DNA of 64,000 nt, taken from positions 248,001-312,000 of the forward strand of contig CANTAL010000191.1 in NCBI GenBank assembly GCA_947650365.1. Direction: 5' to 3'. Positions 31,884 through 41,955 of this stretch are shown here, piece by piece (position 1 is the stretch's first letter; the number at the start of each line of letters is the position of its first letter). Origin of the DNA: Chamaelirium japonicum. Lineage: Eukaryota > Streptophyta > Magnoliopsida > Liliales > Melanthiaceae. Both the position numbers and the translations under genes were made by a program. The notes below the pieces were generated by a model. It did no database searches, was not told the origin of the DNA, and was given only the letters and a program-made list of their open reading frames with translations.

Positions 31884-33807
31884 ATGGCTTCATCTGGCAG
31901 TACGAAGAAGTCTGGTACTGCTCCCTCGAAGAGAAAGGGGAAGGAAATTGTCGAGGTTCAATCTCCTCCGAGGGGCCGTGGCAAAGGCAAGGCTGCTCTC
32001 GCTGAACTTGGCCAACTGGGCAAGAGGCACCAAGGGGTAGGGTTTGCCTCAGCGCCATCAAGGCCAGAGTTCATCCCCAAAGTGAAGTTTGTTCTGGGCC
32101 CTCTCATGCCCCTGACAGAGGAGACGGAGTACATGTACAATGTAGGTGGTGAGTTCACGGATACGAAGAGACAGAAATGGCAAGCACTGCTCTCTTTCTT
32201 CACAGAAGGGAAGGGGGCACAACCTTCACTCCCTAGCATCCAGACGGCTTTCGGCATCGACAAGAAGACCGTCTTCACCAGCTATGCCAGCAACGAGAAG
32301 GTCATGGGAACCATCGTGACCATCGGCCAAATGAACTGTGGTCTGCGTTTACCGCTGCCACCCTTTGCGGCAAGGTTGCTGAATACATCTGGCCTTTGCC
32401 CGGGGCAGGTCACAGGAAACGCCTGGCGAATAATCTACGCATTCTGCCGCGTGGAATCAGATTTCCAGGAAGATTTGAGGGCATGCTACTCCAGTATCCC
32501 GGAAGGAGAAGTTGCCAGGATCGAACTTGGATACTTCTTCTTCCACTACAGATGGGCCTACAGAAGGGACAGCCCGTTCTACAATTTGACTGGAGTATCT
32601 CCGCTGCGCCCACTCACCGATACAGTCCCTTCGGACAAGTTGTATACGGATTGGCCAATCTCTGTATCTGGCGCCTGGACATCCATGTCAGTGCCCGACA
32701 CCCCCCGAGACAGCGTGCACGATGCCGTGAAGATGTACAGTGAGGGAGGCATCTTCGCCTGGAATTCTGAGAGGGCTGGAGCCATAGACAACTTATTCCT
32801 CGAGCTGACTTGTGGAACGAGGTCGTGGAAGCAGTTCTCCAACTGCCCTGTGAGATACGGCAAGGCCAATCTCCTCCACCGATCAAAGGATAGATATGAG
32901 GACAACGAAGTCCTATACTCTGACTATGAAGAGGATCCCCACTCGGGCAAGGTCATTCGAAAGATTCGGGCCGAGAAGAAGATCTACACTGCTAGGCGCC
33001 GATTGCCCACTTTTGACGAGAAACTGGTGCTCCAAAGAGGCCCAGTGAAGAAGAAACGAAAAACCCTTATCAAGCAACAGGAGGGTGAAGACCAAGGGAA
33101 GAAGATCGAAGAGGAAGAAGAAGGGAAGAAGAATGAAGAAGAAGAGACTGAGAATGCCAGCCACGACAACAGTGGCAATGGCGAAGATGAGGACGCCGAC
33201 GACGAGGATGATCCGTCATCGACTCCTTCTGGTGAAGATATCGAGAATGGGGGTGGTGAGGAAGAAATTCCTCCCACCCCCACTGTTGGTGTAACAGGAG
33301 AAGATTCAATTCCTGTTCCCATTGACGAGGCTAAGGCCCGTCAGATGGAAGGAGTTATGGATGCGGAAGGCGATGGCCAAAGAGTGGTTCCCGCCTATAA
33401 ATTTGATGAATTGAAGAGGCCGACGCGCCTGATAATAAAGCTGTCGAGGAGTGGTGGGGTTGGAAGCAACCCCACACCCCTCGATCAGATTCCCCCCGAC
33501 GTTCCTCGTATTGAAGGAGCAATAACGAGCGGGGGTGTTGAAGTAGAGCAACCCCCACTCCCCTCTCGCTCTCTACTTGAGGAGGTGGAAGCAATGGTGG
33601 CAGGGCTCAAGCCTGGCGGATCACAAGAGGAAGAGAGAGTCTCTCCTCTGAGAAATGCTTCCTCCCCTACTCATTTGGAGAGGGGAAGTCGAGTGGGTGA
33701 TGGGGCTCCTCAACCTCAACCAGCGCCAACCCCGATTCAGGAGAAGTCGACCCCTCAGGGTGGCTCTGATCGCAGGAAGGGCAAAGAGCCGAAGGTCGAA
33801 ACCTCAG
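31884..33807 (+). CDS. Element B antisense gene, exon 1
   Basis: First exon of a gene that runs against gag-pol. I start it at ATG 31884 (MASSGSTKKSG), in frame with the longer open frame from 31668, because element A's homologue also begins MASS. Residues about 1-50 are basic and Ser/Lys-rich. The conserved domain follows: TIGQMNCGLRLPL, TSGLCPGQVTGNAWRIIYAF and FYNLTGVSPLRPL, homologous to element A. A nuclear-localisation-like PVKKKRKTL is near residue 390, then a strongly acidic Glu/Asp stretch and a Pro-rich tail. The exon ends at a donor (CTCAG/GTAATT), phase 1. It resembles additional ORFs of Tat elements; the biochemical role is unknown. Confidence 0.8.
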
Positions 33808-33888
33808 GTAATTGAACTAACTCACATTGAATGCCTTGTCTCTGAAGCTCGAAAATAATCTAACACTTTGATCTCTTGTTGATTGTAG
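33808..33888 (+). other. Intron 1 of element B antisense gene
   Basis: 81 bp, GTAATT...TTGATTGTAG, T-rich. Splicing keeps the frame (phase 1); unspliced, the frame stops at 33813-33815. Confidence 0.75.
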
Positions 33889-34025
33889 GTGCACCTGCTG
33901 GATTGACTCCGACAATAAGAAGCTTGGGTGACGTTGATATTAACCGCCCCACAGCTGCGATCAGGAAACTCATCAACCTCCCAGGGGCTACTCTGGATGA
34001 AGCTTTTGAAAGAATTGATCTGTTG
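33889..34025 (+). CDS. Element B antisense gene, exon 2
   Basis: A 137-bp exon with no stop in the predicted frame. It encodes about 45 residues: APAGLTPTIRSLGDVDINRP first, then LPGATLDEAFERIDLL. It ends in phase 0 at donor TTG/GTAGGT. It is too short for a conventional open-frame search but is supported by splice sites and frame on both sides. Confidence 0.72.
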
Positions 34026-34098
34026 GTAGGTGCATCTGCTCGATCAATCATCTGAGTTGTATCTTTATGATAATTCTAACTCTTTTGTTCTTTTGCAG
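34026..34098 (+). other. Intron 2 of element B antisense gene
   Basis: 73 bp, GTAGGT...TTCTTTTGCAG, with a strong pyrimidine tract. Phase 0. The equivalent phase-0 intron before the coiled-coil exon exists in element A (18966-19055). Confidence 0.75.
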
Positions 34099-34626
34099 AA
34101 CTCAGCAGTTATGAATGTCGCAACCAAACTCTCCATGAGGGCGGGAGCAAAAGAAGCTGTAGCTGAAATAAATCACTTGACCGCGGAGAGAGATGAGCTG
34201 AGAGAGCTCCTGACTTCGAAGAAAGCCTCTCTCAAAACCAAGATTGAGGAACTTCACAAGGGGAAGCTGGAGATCAAGGGGCTGCAGGATCGTTGCGAGG
34301 CACAGAGTCACGAGCTCGAATCCTTGAAGACTCGACTCTCCAAGGTTGAGGAAGTGTCCTGTGGTCGCACCAGCGAGATTCAAGAGCTGAAGCAACAACT
34401 TGCTACCCAGCACGCTGTCTTCACTGCCAGAGAAGAGACTTCGAAGAAGGCACTGGAGCACGCGTTGTCTGATTGCAAGGTTTACAAGGAGACAGCAGAG
34501 AAGGCGGCAGAAGCGCTCAGGGCCCATGTTTCCAGTGTCCGATCCTCCAAGGCATCAGTGGCGAGTAAAGCTCGTCCTGGATCTGAAGGGGAGAAGTCGC
34601 ATGGGAAGAGTGTGGCCAAGCCTTGA
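34099..34626 (+). CDS. Element B antisense gene, exon 3 (coiled coil)
   Basis: 175 codons to TGA 34624-34626, completing an 862-residue product over three exons. The exon begins NSAVMNVATKLSMRAG and becomes a long heptad-rich coiled coil (AEINHLTAERDELRELL, TKIEELHKGKLEIKGL, ELESLKTRLSKVEE, EIQELKQQL), then a short Ser/Lys tail. Long coiled coils usually mediate self-assembly or partner binding. An upstream ATG at 34030 lies in the intron and is not used in this model. The same position in element A has the same kind of exon. Confidence 0.77.
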   Translation, partial: NSAVMNVATKLSMRAGAKEAVAEINHLTAERDELRELLTSKKASLKTKIEELHKGKLEIKGLQDRCEAQSHELESLKTRLSKVEEVSCGRTSEIQELKQQLATQHAVFTAREETSKKALEHALSDCKVYKETAEKAAEALRAHVSSVRSSKASVASKARPGSEGEKSHGKSVAKP

Positions 34627-34702
34627 GACTTTTCTCCTTCTTCGTTGTTGTACTTGTAAATTTTTGAAATGTAACAGCTCCTTGTATCTGACATATTTTG
34701 AT

Positions 34703-34708
34703 AATAAA
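34703..34708 (+). terminator. Poly(A) signal of element B antisense gene
   Basis: AATAAA 77 bp after the stop, preceded by T-rich sequence with TTGTACTTGTAAATTTTTG. This is typical plant 3' end context and supports a separate transcript. Confidence 0.6.
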
Positions 34709-35191
34709 AGATCTTCTTGGTGTTTGAAAATTGAATGTCTCTTGAATTGAATGCCTTTGACTATCATGATCTCAGTAGCATTAGAATAGATACAATCTTT
34801 TGAATGTAACTTTGAAAATTGGACTTGAATTCGTATAACACTTGAATGTGAGGGGTTGAGTCGCAACTCAAGCACTCAAACCTGTTAAACGATGTAGAAA
34901 TTGATTGAAATTGAATATTGAAATTTGAAAGTCAGTTTAACATTTGCCAGTAAGGGGTTGAGTCGCAACTCTAACACCCAAACTTGTTAAGACTTGATAA
35001 CTTGAATGCGGTCAGTTTTTAACATTTGCTAGTAAGGGGTTGAGTCGCAACTCTAACTCCCAAACTTGTTAAAAGACCTGGTAACTTGAATATGGATAAC
35101 TTGAAACTGCTTCAGAACTTGAATTGAAAAATTGAACAGTTGCATATTTGAACACTTTGAAAGAGAACTTTATTCATCACAAAAATTTACA
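34709..35191. repeat. Intergenic region with degenerate repeats between antisense gene and pol (B)
   Basis: Low-complexity, TTGAA-rich. AGGGGTTGAGTCGCAACTC recurs at 34851, 34953 and 35035, each followed by an AACTTGTTAA-type end. Element A has 78-bp repeats in the same interval. No gene is seen. Confidence 0.7.
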
Positions 35192-37030
35192 TCATGGGTA
35201 GAACATCTTAAGGTGTCTAGCATTCCAAGCTCGAGGCAATCTATCTCCTTCTGGTGTGATCAGTCTGTAAGAACCTTTGCTTCCTACTGATTCAATGATA
35301 TATGGACCTTCCCAGTTGGGAGCAAGCTTTCCACTGCTGTGCTCTTTGGTATTGTAGAAAACTGCTCTGAGAACTAAACTACCCACTGGGAACTGTCTCT
35401 TGTGGACTTTCTTGTCATAGGCTCTTTTGATCTTCTGTTGATACTTGGCTACACGAAGAGAAGCTTGATCTCGTAGTTCTTCAGAGAAGTCTAGATCATT
35501 GATCCGAAGTTCTTCATTGACTCCTTCTTCAACAGCTTTGGTTTTCAAAGTACTTGATATATTTTCTGTTGGGAGTATTGCTTCCGATCCATATGTTAGA
35601 CGAAAGGGTGAGAACCCTGTGGATCTTCTCGGAGTTGTGCGATACCCCCAAAGAACTTCAGGTAGGACTTGCTCCCATAATCCTTTCTTGTCGTTGAGTT
35701 TCTTCTTGAGTATATCAAGTATAGCTCTGTTTGAGGCTTCAGCTTGACCATTGCATTGAGGATATCTTGGAGTTGAATAGAATAGCTTGATACCGTTGTT
35801 CAGATAGAACTCTCGGAATTTGTCTGAGTCAAATTGAGCTCCATTGTCAGCAACAAGAACTTGAGGTGTGCCAAACCTTGAGAAGATGTTGTGCCGAATG
35901 AATTTGATCACTTCGTCGTCAGTCTCTCGAAAGAGGGGCACAGCTTCAACCCATTTGGTGAAGTAATCAGTAGCCAGCAGTAGATATTTCTTCTTGCTTG
36001 GAGTTGGAGGGAAAGGACCCAAGAAATCTAACCCCCATTGATGGAAAGGCCAGGGGCTTGATAATTGATGAAGTTCATCTGCAGGGAGATGGATAGCTCG
36101 AGCGTGTCGTTGGCAAGGCTCGCATCTTTGAACGACTTGTTGAGCATCCCTTGCCATTGTTGGCCAGTAGTACCCTTGTAGCTTCGTCTTGGCTTCAAGA
36201 GATCTTCCCCCCGAATGATTTCCACAAGCTCCAGAGTGGATATCAATCAGGATTGACTGTGCTTGCTCTGGACCAAGGCACTTGAGCAACATCCCGTTGT
36301 GAGATTTGAAGTACAGATCTTCTCCTTGAATAGTGTAACATGGGAGCTTCCTTTGAAGTCTTCGGGCTTGATTTGGATCTTCTGGCATTTTGCCATGTTT
36401 GAAGAAGTCAAGAATTGGTCGTCTCCAATCTTCAAGCTGATCTTCACCCCCAGATCCTTTTGTAGTAGTAAGGATCTGTTGATCGGGGATGGTCTTGGGC
36501 ATTTCTTGATAATTGATCTGTACTTGCCTTCCTCCAAGCGAGTCTCCCAGAACTGAGGCAGCATTAGCTAAGGCATCTGCTTCTCGGTTTTCTGCTCTTG
36601 GAATTTGAACGAACTCAATTGTAGTAAAACGTTGTTGAAGACGTCGTACTAAAGCTAAGTAGAGTTGCATTCTTTCTTCACGAGCTGTGTACTCTCCATT
36701 GATTTGCCTTATGATCAACTGGGAGTCGCTATAGATGATGATTCGATCTACCCCCAGGGATTCTGCCATTTCGAGTCCGGAAATGAGTGCTTCGTATTCA
36801 GCTTCGTTGTTGGTGGCACTAAATCCAAGGAGAGTGGCCTTCTGGAGATGATCAAGTTCGGGGGATATTAAAACTATCCCAGTTCCCGAACCGATCGAAC
36901 TTGATGCTCCATCAGTATAAAGCTTCCAAGGAGGAGTTGCAGCAATAACTTCAAGACTTGGATCAATTTTTGTTGCAGGATTGATCGGAGGATTATCCTC
37001 ATCTTCCAAGCGCATGTCGACATCCTCTTC
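35192..37030 (-). CDS. Element B pol, second RNase H and integrase
   Basis: The last part of pol, in frame with RT-RNase H and separated from it only by TAG 37033-37031. The plant-type RNase H is near 36930-36560: WKLYTDGASSSIGSG, NNEAEYEALISGLEMAE, IYSDSQLIIRQINGEY and NREADALANAAS give D-E-D-D. Integrase follows: HSGACGNHSGGRSL with CEPCQRHA (zinc), WGLDFLGPFPPTPS, LATDYFTKWVEAVPL (D), LVADNGAQFDS (D), CNGQAEASNR (E), then NWEGPYIIESVGSKGSYRL and the end ARHLKMFYP. All catalytic residues are present. ATG 37015 could start it, but continuous pol is the more likely design. Confidence 0.88.
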   Translation of the reverse strand, partial: EEDVDMRLEDEDNPPINPATKIDPSLEVIAATPPWKLYTDGASSSIGSGTGIVLISPELDHLQKATLLGFSATNNEAEYEALISGLEMAESLGVDRIIIYSDSQLIIRQINGEYTAREERMQLYLALVRRLQQRFTTIEFVQIPRAENREADALANAASVLGDSLGGRQVQINYQEMPKTIPDQQILTTTKGSGGEDQLEDWRRPILDFFKHGKMPEDPNQARRLQRKLPCYTIQGEDLYFKSHNGMLLKCLGPEQAQSILIDIHSGACGNHSGGRSLEAKTKLQGYYWPTMARDAQQVVQRCEPCQRHARAIHLPADELHQLSSPWPFHQWGLDFLGPFPPTPSKKKYLLLATDYFTKWVEAVPLFRETDDEVIKFIRHNIFSRFGTPQVLVADNGAQFDSDKFREFYLNNGIKLFYSTPRYPQCNGQAEASNRAILDILKKKLNDKKGLWEQVLPEVLWGYRTTPRRSTGFSPFRLTYGSEAILPTENISSTLKTKAVEEGVNEELRINDLDFSEELRDQASLRVAKYQQKIKRAYDKKVHKRQFPVGSLVLRAVFYNTKEHSSGKLAPNWEGPYIIESVGSKGSYRLITPEGDRLPRAWNARHLKMFYP

Positions 37031-38572
37031 CTAAGTGATGGGGTCTTCAACTGGAAAGTCAGCTAGAAAATCAGCAATTGCTTGACCTTTGATAGAAGTG
37101 CGAGATTCGAATTGAATCCCCAGAGCACTCATTTCGATCACCCATTTGGTCATTCGACCAGCTCGACCAGCTTTGTCAATGATATCTTTGAGTGAGTGTT
37201 CTGAAATGACAGTAATCTGGTGAGAGACGAAATATGGTTGGAGACGATGCGATGCAGTGAGCAAGGCCAGGATGACTTTCTCAGTTTTCGAATAGCGAGT
37301 TTCAGCCGGAAGAAGAGTGTGGCTGATGTAGTAGACTGGATGTTCGACGCCTTCTCTTCTACTGACTAAGACCGCGCTGATTGCTTGATCGGTCACGGCC
37401 AGATAGAGCCACAAGTCTTCTTTTGGCAATGGAGCAGTCAGGATGGGAGCTTGCACCAGATATTTCTTGATGCTTTGAAATGCCTCTTCGCAGATTGGAC
37501 TCCAGCCGGATGTATCCGCCTTTCGTAGTTTGTCGAAGAGGGGTTTGCATTTGTCGGAAGATTTTGAAATGAATCGATTGAGTGCTGCTAACCTTCCAGT
37601 GAGGCGTTGAACTTCTTTTCGATTTGTAGGTGAAGGCATATCGATGATGGCTCGAATTTGATCAGGATTGGCTTCAATACCCCTCCTGGTCACAAGATGA
37701 CCCAGGAATTTGCCAGATTGAACTCCGAAAGCGCACTTGGCTGGATTGAGCTTCATTCGATACTTTCGAAGGACTTGGAAAGTTTCAGCGAGATCAGATA
37801 GATGTTTACTCCGAACGGAACTCTTGGTGAGGAGATCATCGACATATACTTCGACGTTGCGACCAATCTGATCTTCGAACATTTTGGTGACTAGCCTTTG
37901 ATAGGTGGAACCAGCATTTTTGAGGCCGAATGGCATGACATTGTAGCAATAAAGGCCTCGGCTAGTCACAAAACATGTCTTCTCTTGATCATCAGCGTGG
38001 AGCGGAATTTGATTATATCCGGAATACCCATCCATGAAAGACAATAGCTCGTGGCCAGCAGTGGCGTCGACGAGTCTATCTATCCTTGGCATGGGAAAAG
38101 GATCTTTGGGGCAAGCCTTGTTGAGATTAGTAAAGTCGATGCAGACTCTGACTTTCCCATTCTTCTTTGGAACAGCCACTATATTAGAGATCCAAGTTGG
38201 ATACTCTACTTCTCGAATGAATCCGGCTGCGAGTAGCTTGGTAATTTCTTCTTGAACAGCAACTTGCAGCTCTGGTCGAATGGTGCGAGGCTTTTGCTTG
38301 ACAGGCTTCACCTCTTCTTTGATCGCAAGTCGGTGACAAGCGTCATCTGGATTGATACCAGGCATGTCTTCGAAACACCAAGCAAAGACATCGATATTGG
38401 ACTGGAGGAAGGATACCATGTCTTGCGCTTCTGCGTCGCTAAGACCGGTACCAATAAATGTTTGTCGAGGGAGATCTCCGCTGCCTATGTTGATCGGGAT
38501 GATTTCTTCAATTGAGGGTGATGCTTCCCATTCGATTGGTGGAGGTTCGGTCAGCGGAATCTCCTTTGATTG
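37031..38572 (-). CDS. Element B pol, reverse transcriptase and RNase H
   Basis: Continues the gag-pro frame after UAG 38575-38573 with 51 stop-free codons before ATG 38419. RT motifs: FAWCFEDMPGINPDD, FIREVEYPTWISNIVAVPKK, VRVCIDFTNLNKACPKD, FMDGYSGYNQIPL, NVMPFGLKNAGSTYQR and catalytic YVDDL (near 37848). RNase H follows (LWLYLAVTDQAISAVLV, YISHTLLPAETRYSKTEK, ending AIADFLADFPVEDP). The frame ends at TAG 37033-37031 before GAA GAG. This stop lacks a readthrough context, and element A has no stop at that junction, so it is probably a recent mutation. Confidence 0.88.
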   Translation of the reverse strand, partial: QSKEIPLTEPPPIEWEASPSIEEIIPINIGSGDLPRQTFIGTGLSDAEAQDMVSFLQSNIDVFAWCFEDMPGINPDDACHRLAIKEEVKPVKQKPRTIRPELQVAVQEEITKLLAAGFIREVEYPTWISNIVAVPKKNGKVRVCIDFTNLNKACPKDPFPMPRIDRLVDATAGHELLSFMDGYSGYNQIPLHADDQEKTCFVTSRGLYCYNVMPFGLKNAGSTYQRLVTKMFEDQIGRNVEVYVDDLLTKSSVRSKHLSDLAETFQVLRKYRMKLNPAKCAFGVQSGKFLGHLVTRRGIEANPDQIRAIIDMPSPTNRKEVQRLTGRLAALNRFISKSSDKCKPLFDKLRKADTSGWSPICEEAFQSIKKYLVQAPILTAPLPKEDLWLYLAVTDQAISAVLVSRREGVEHPVYYISHTLLPAETRYSKTEKVILALLTASHRLQPYFVSHQITVISEHSLKDIIDKAGRAGRMTKWVIEMSALGIQFESRTSIKGQAIADFLADFPVEDPIT

Positions 38573-38575
38573 CTA
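38567..38575 (-). promoter_or_regulatory. Candidate stop-codon readthrough signal between gag-pro and pol (B)
   Basis: On the minus strand UAG CAA UCA, which fits UAG-CARYYA. It joins gag-pro and pol in one frame, at the same place as UAG CAA UUA of element A. Confidence 0.65.
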
Positions 38576-41041
38576 TTTGGAAGAGGGACCAGCTTCATCT
38601 CGTGGCCGCTTTGGAGGAGCAATGTTAATCTTTCGATCTGTCTTTGCCGCAGCAGCTTCACAAGACCTTCCAGCTTGCTGATCACCTCGAATGCAGACAA
38701 TGCCTTCTCCAGTTGCAAACTTGAGTAGTTGATGGTAAGAGGAGGAGATGGCATTGATCTGATGGAGGAATGGTCGCCCAAGAATGGCGTTGTAGCTAGA
38801 CATTCCTTCGACGATTGCAAACCTCACCGAGACTCGAGTCTCTCGGCTGAGGTCGATGGTAAATCTGGATTCGCCCACTGTGATGCTTTGTTCACCATTG
38901 AAGCCGGTGATCACAGTCGGGACGACGTCGAGGCTTTGATACTTATGTCCCAGACGTTTGAAACAGTCTGAGAACATAATGTCGATAGAGCTTCCGGTGT
39001 CGATGAGGATCCGGTTGACAGTGCTGCCGTCGATGATGAGTTTCAAGACCAGGGGGTCTCGATGTGGAGTATGAACTCCTTGAAGATCAGTGTCGTTGAA
39101 GACTATGGATGGCCAAGCAAGACCCTCGATGGGCTTCTCGATCCAGGTATCCTCTTTGCTCGCAGTAGAACGAACGTGGAAGATGCGTCGAACTTGGCGA
39201 TCCACCTCTTTCCCAGTCAGACTTTGATTGTGCAATGTTCCATGAATACCAAAAACATTGGCATTCACAGAGATAGTTTGCCGGTTAGAGGAGATTTGAT
39301 GTATCCAACACACTTCTTTCCCCTTTGCAGAGGTCCGATGTTGATTGTGTCCGCCTCTAACAAACTCTTGAAGATGGCCTTCTCGCAATAGGTCTTCAAG
39401 ATGGAATTTCAGCCGAAAACACCGATCGGTGGAATGGCCGTGACTTCGATGGAAGTCGCAGTAGACTGTTTTGTCTGCTGTGAATTTGGAATTCGGCTGA
39501 AGAGGATTAGGCCTCCGAACGAACTCTTCATGTTGAATGCGGTCGAGTATCTGTTCGACCGGCATATTCCACTCGATGAAAGTGGTCTTCGTTGGAGATC
39601 GACGTCCATCATTCTTTGATCTTTTGTTGGCCGGAGGGGCTGCTGATTCAGCGTTGTGAGCCTTTGCAGCATACTTAGGAGCTTCTCTTTCAGCAGGCCT
39701 TCTCTTAGTTTCTCGCCCTTTCCGAGCGACTTGATCGTCTTCCACCTCAATCTCTCTTTGAATTCGGTCAAACATTGCTCCCAGAGAAGGAGGGGGATTG
39801 CGGATGAAGTCGTTGTAGATGTGTAGATCGAAGCGGAGAGTGTTCTGGAAAGCCAACATGATGGCTTCATCATCCAGATGTCTTCCAGAGAGAGCAGCAT
39901 GCTCGTTGCGAAACCTCCTTGTGAAGCTGCGAAGAGTCTCGTCTGCACCCATCCGCAGTCGGTAGAGAGAGTCGAGTTTCTTCTCTGGCTTTAGATTGAG
40001 TTGATAGTGCTGCACAAAGAGGTTAGCCAAAACACCGAACTGGGTGATGGACCCAGCTCGGAGATTGTGATACCAGTCGAGCGAAGGCTCATCGAGACTT
40101 CCCGCGAAGGTGCGGCAGAGCACGTTGTTTTCCTCTTCGTGTGGTGTTAGAGCTTGCTTGAAAGCAAGTATATGGAGGCTTGGATCTCCTCTAATACAGT
40201 TGAATTTGGGGAGGATAGGAGTTCTCCATCCTCTTGGAAAGGTGGTCTCGAAGAGACTTCGATGTAGTGGCCCGGTAGAGGAGTAACCGTCCCTACGACC
40301 ATGTCCTCGACCTAGAGGTGGGTCAAGAGGCAAGATCGCAAGGTCTTGCTCTGGCATTGAAGTGTTTGCCGGTCGAAGTCGGTGTCGAAGGTCCGATCCA
40401 AGTCCACGTTGGAGTGGAATGGAAGGGGAGACTCTACTCTTTGAAGGAGCGCCTTTCATTTGGTGCTTCCTTGGCATGTTGAGCTTCGATGGTGCTCTTT
40501 TGTCGCAGTTACGACCAGATGAGGACTGGGAGGACTCATCTTCAAGACGATCCCAGACACTCTGCTTCCAAGGAGCAGCAGAGGGAGTTGGGTCGCGTCG
40601 AATCCTCTCGAGAGCATCAGTGCCCATTGACCTCCGTTGTTCGGAGTGAATTGAATGTCGAGGAGGATCAACCCTCCCACTTGCGGAGGGGATCGGAATA
40701 GCAATTCCAGCTTCGGAAGCTGCCTTCTTCAGAGCATCCCTCTCAGCAGTGAGGGTGGCGTTTTGCTTCGCCAATTGGAGTAGTTGGAAATCGATTGCAG
40801 AGATCTGGTAAGTCGATGGAGGATCTTCAGCAGGAGCAGGGACAGTCTGCCCAATTGATTGATGAGGATGAGGGGCGATCGGTCGATCGACTGATCTCCC
40901 GCTTCCTGAATGAACCCCCATCTCGGGGACAGCAAGGGGCTGCCTGAAATTGAGCCTTTGACTCATTGAACGAGTCTCAGGACGAGGTTGATGTTGAGTG
41001 TTACTTCCTTCTGGTTGACCCTGGTATTTGGTTCTCGCCAT
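38573..41041 (-). CDS. Element B gag-protease polyprotein
   Basis: 822 residues from ATG 41041 (MARTKYQGQPEG), about 125 bases after the PBS. The N-terminal ~270 residues are polar and low in complexity. The gag domain is at about residues 279-400 (CIRGDPSLHILAFKQAL, LDWYHNLRAGSITQFGVL, MGADETLRSFTRRFRNEH). CDFHRSHGHSTDRC near residue 527 is the zinc-knuckle-like motif, matching CAFHRSPGHHTNRC of element A. The protease has ILIDTGSSIDIMF near residue 679, with the standard DTGS, and AILGRPFLHQINAISS near 757. No internal stop. The frame ends at UAG in readthrough context. Confidence 0.92.
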   Translation of the reverse strand: MARTKYQGQPEGSNTQHQPRPETRSMSQRLNFRQPLAVPEMGVHSGSGRSVDRPIAPHPHQSIGQTVPAPAEDPPSTYQISAIDFQLLQLAKQNATLTAERDALKKAASEAGIAIPIPSASGRVDPPRHSIHSEQRRSMGTDALERIRRDPTPSAAPWKQSVWDRLEDESSQSSSGRNCDKRAPSKLNMPRKHQMKGAPSKSRVSPSIPLQRGLGSDLRHRLRPANTSMPEQDLAILPLDPPLGRGHGRRDGYSSTGPLHRSLFETTFPRGWRTPILPKFNCIRGDPSLHILAFKQALTPHEEENNVLCRTFAGSLDEPSLDWYHNLRAGSITQFGVLANLFVQHYQLNLKPEKKLDSLYRLRMGADETLRSFTRRFRNEHAALSGRHLDDEAIMLAFQNTLRFDLHIYNDFIRNPPPSLGAMFDRIQREIEVEDDQVARKGRETKRRPAEREAPKYAAKAHNAESAAPPANKRSKNDGRRSPTKTTFIEWNMPVEQILDRIQHEEFVRRPNPLQPNSKFTADKTVYCDFHRSHGHSTDRCFRLKFHLEDLLREGHLQEFVRGGHNQHRTSAKGKEVCWIHQISSNRQTISVNANVFGIHGTLHNQSLTGKEVDRQVRRIFHVRSTASKEDTWIEKPIEGLAWPSIVFNDTDLQGVHTPHRDPLVLKLIIDGSTVNRILIDTGSSIDIMFSDCFKRLGHKYQSLDVVPTVITGFNGEQSITVGESRFTIDLSRETRVSVRFAIVEGMSSYNAILGRPFLHQINAISSSYHQLLKFATGEGIVCIRGDQQAGRSCEAAAAKTDRKINIAPPKRPRDEAGPSSK

Positions 41042-41165
41042 TCAGAGTGCGAAGGGTACAACGAGATTTCTGACGTCCGATCAGTTGTCTGATCAACCGA
41101 GGGGGCGAGGAAGTTTGGCTATTGATCTGGTAGTCGAAGTAGAGAGGACACAGCTTTTCGCTCGG

Positions 41166-41183
41166 ATCCCACAGACGGTGCCA
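41166..41183 (-). other. Primer binding site of element B
   Basis: Minus strand TGGCACCGTCTGTGGGAT, three bases after the 5' LTR end. Identical to the element A site. The untranslated leader runs from here to ATG 41041. Confidence 0.8.
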
Positions 41184-41595
41184 AACTGTGGGGGAAAATC
41201 TTCGTGCCGACCCGAAGATTCTCGCAGCACCAGTCAATTGAAGTCGAAGTTGATGTCGAAGATCGTTGATCGATCTGTTGATTGAAGTCGAAGCCTTTTG
41301 ATATGCAAACAGAGGAATTGTGACACGAGATATGATCTCGGAGTTCAGCCGAAGCCTATGTCTCCGTGCTATAGGGAGCAACCCGAATTCACTAACACTT
41401 CTGTTGAAGTGACCTCGACAGGCCGAGTGTCACTGGAGGTCTTCTGATCCCTTCGAAAGAGAAAAGAAGATCAACGAGAGATGGTAGATCGGAGTTAGAA
41501 AATCCCAGAGCTCTGGTTCTGAAAGTCAGATCTCAGAGTGGAAATCAGAATTCAGGATTTTAGATTTTCGATCCTTTTACATTCGAAGGCATTGC

Positions 41596-41603
41596 TATTT
41601 ATA
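41596..41603 (-). promoter_or_regulatory. TATA box of element B 5' LTR
   Basis: TATAAATA on the minus strand, about 410 bp before the LTR end, positioned to drive the gag-pol transcript. Confidence 0.7.
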
Positions 41604-41669
41604 GGATTCTCTGTTGGGGAATTCCGAAGTAGATGGCGGTTTCTGCTGCCGTATCTGGGGATCCTCCAG

Positions 41670-41955
41670 GCAGGACCGGTGGGTCCTGTGGTAGTCCTCG
41701 TGGGCCCACCAGGCAGGGCCGGTGGGTCCCGTGGTAGTCCTCGTGGGCCCACCAGGCAGGGCCGGTGGGTCCCGTGGTAGTCCTCGTGGGCCCACCAGGC
41801 AGGGCCGGTGGGTCCCGTGGTAGTCCTCGTGGGCCCACCAGGCAGGGCCGGTGGGTCCCGTGGTAGTCCTCGTGGGCCCACCAGGCAGGGCCGGTGGGTC
41901 CCGTGGTAGTCCTCGTGGGCCCACCAGGCAGGGCCGGTGGGTCCCGTGGTGGATA
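41670..41955 (-). repeat. 43-bp minisatellite in element B 5' LTR
   Basis: Six to seven units of the same GC-rich repeat as in the 3' LTR; the extra unit explains the 43-bp LTR length difference. Confidence 0.87.
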
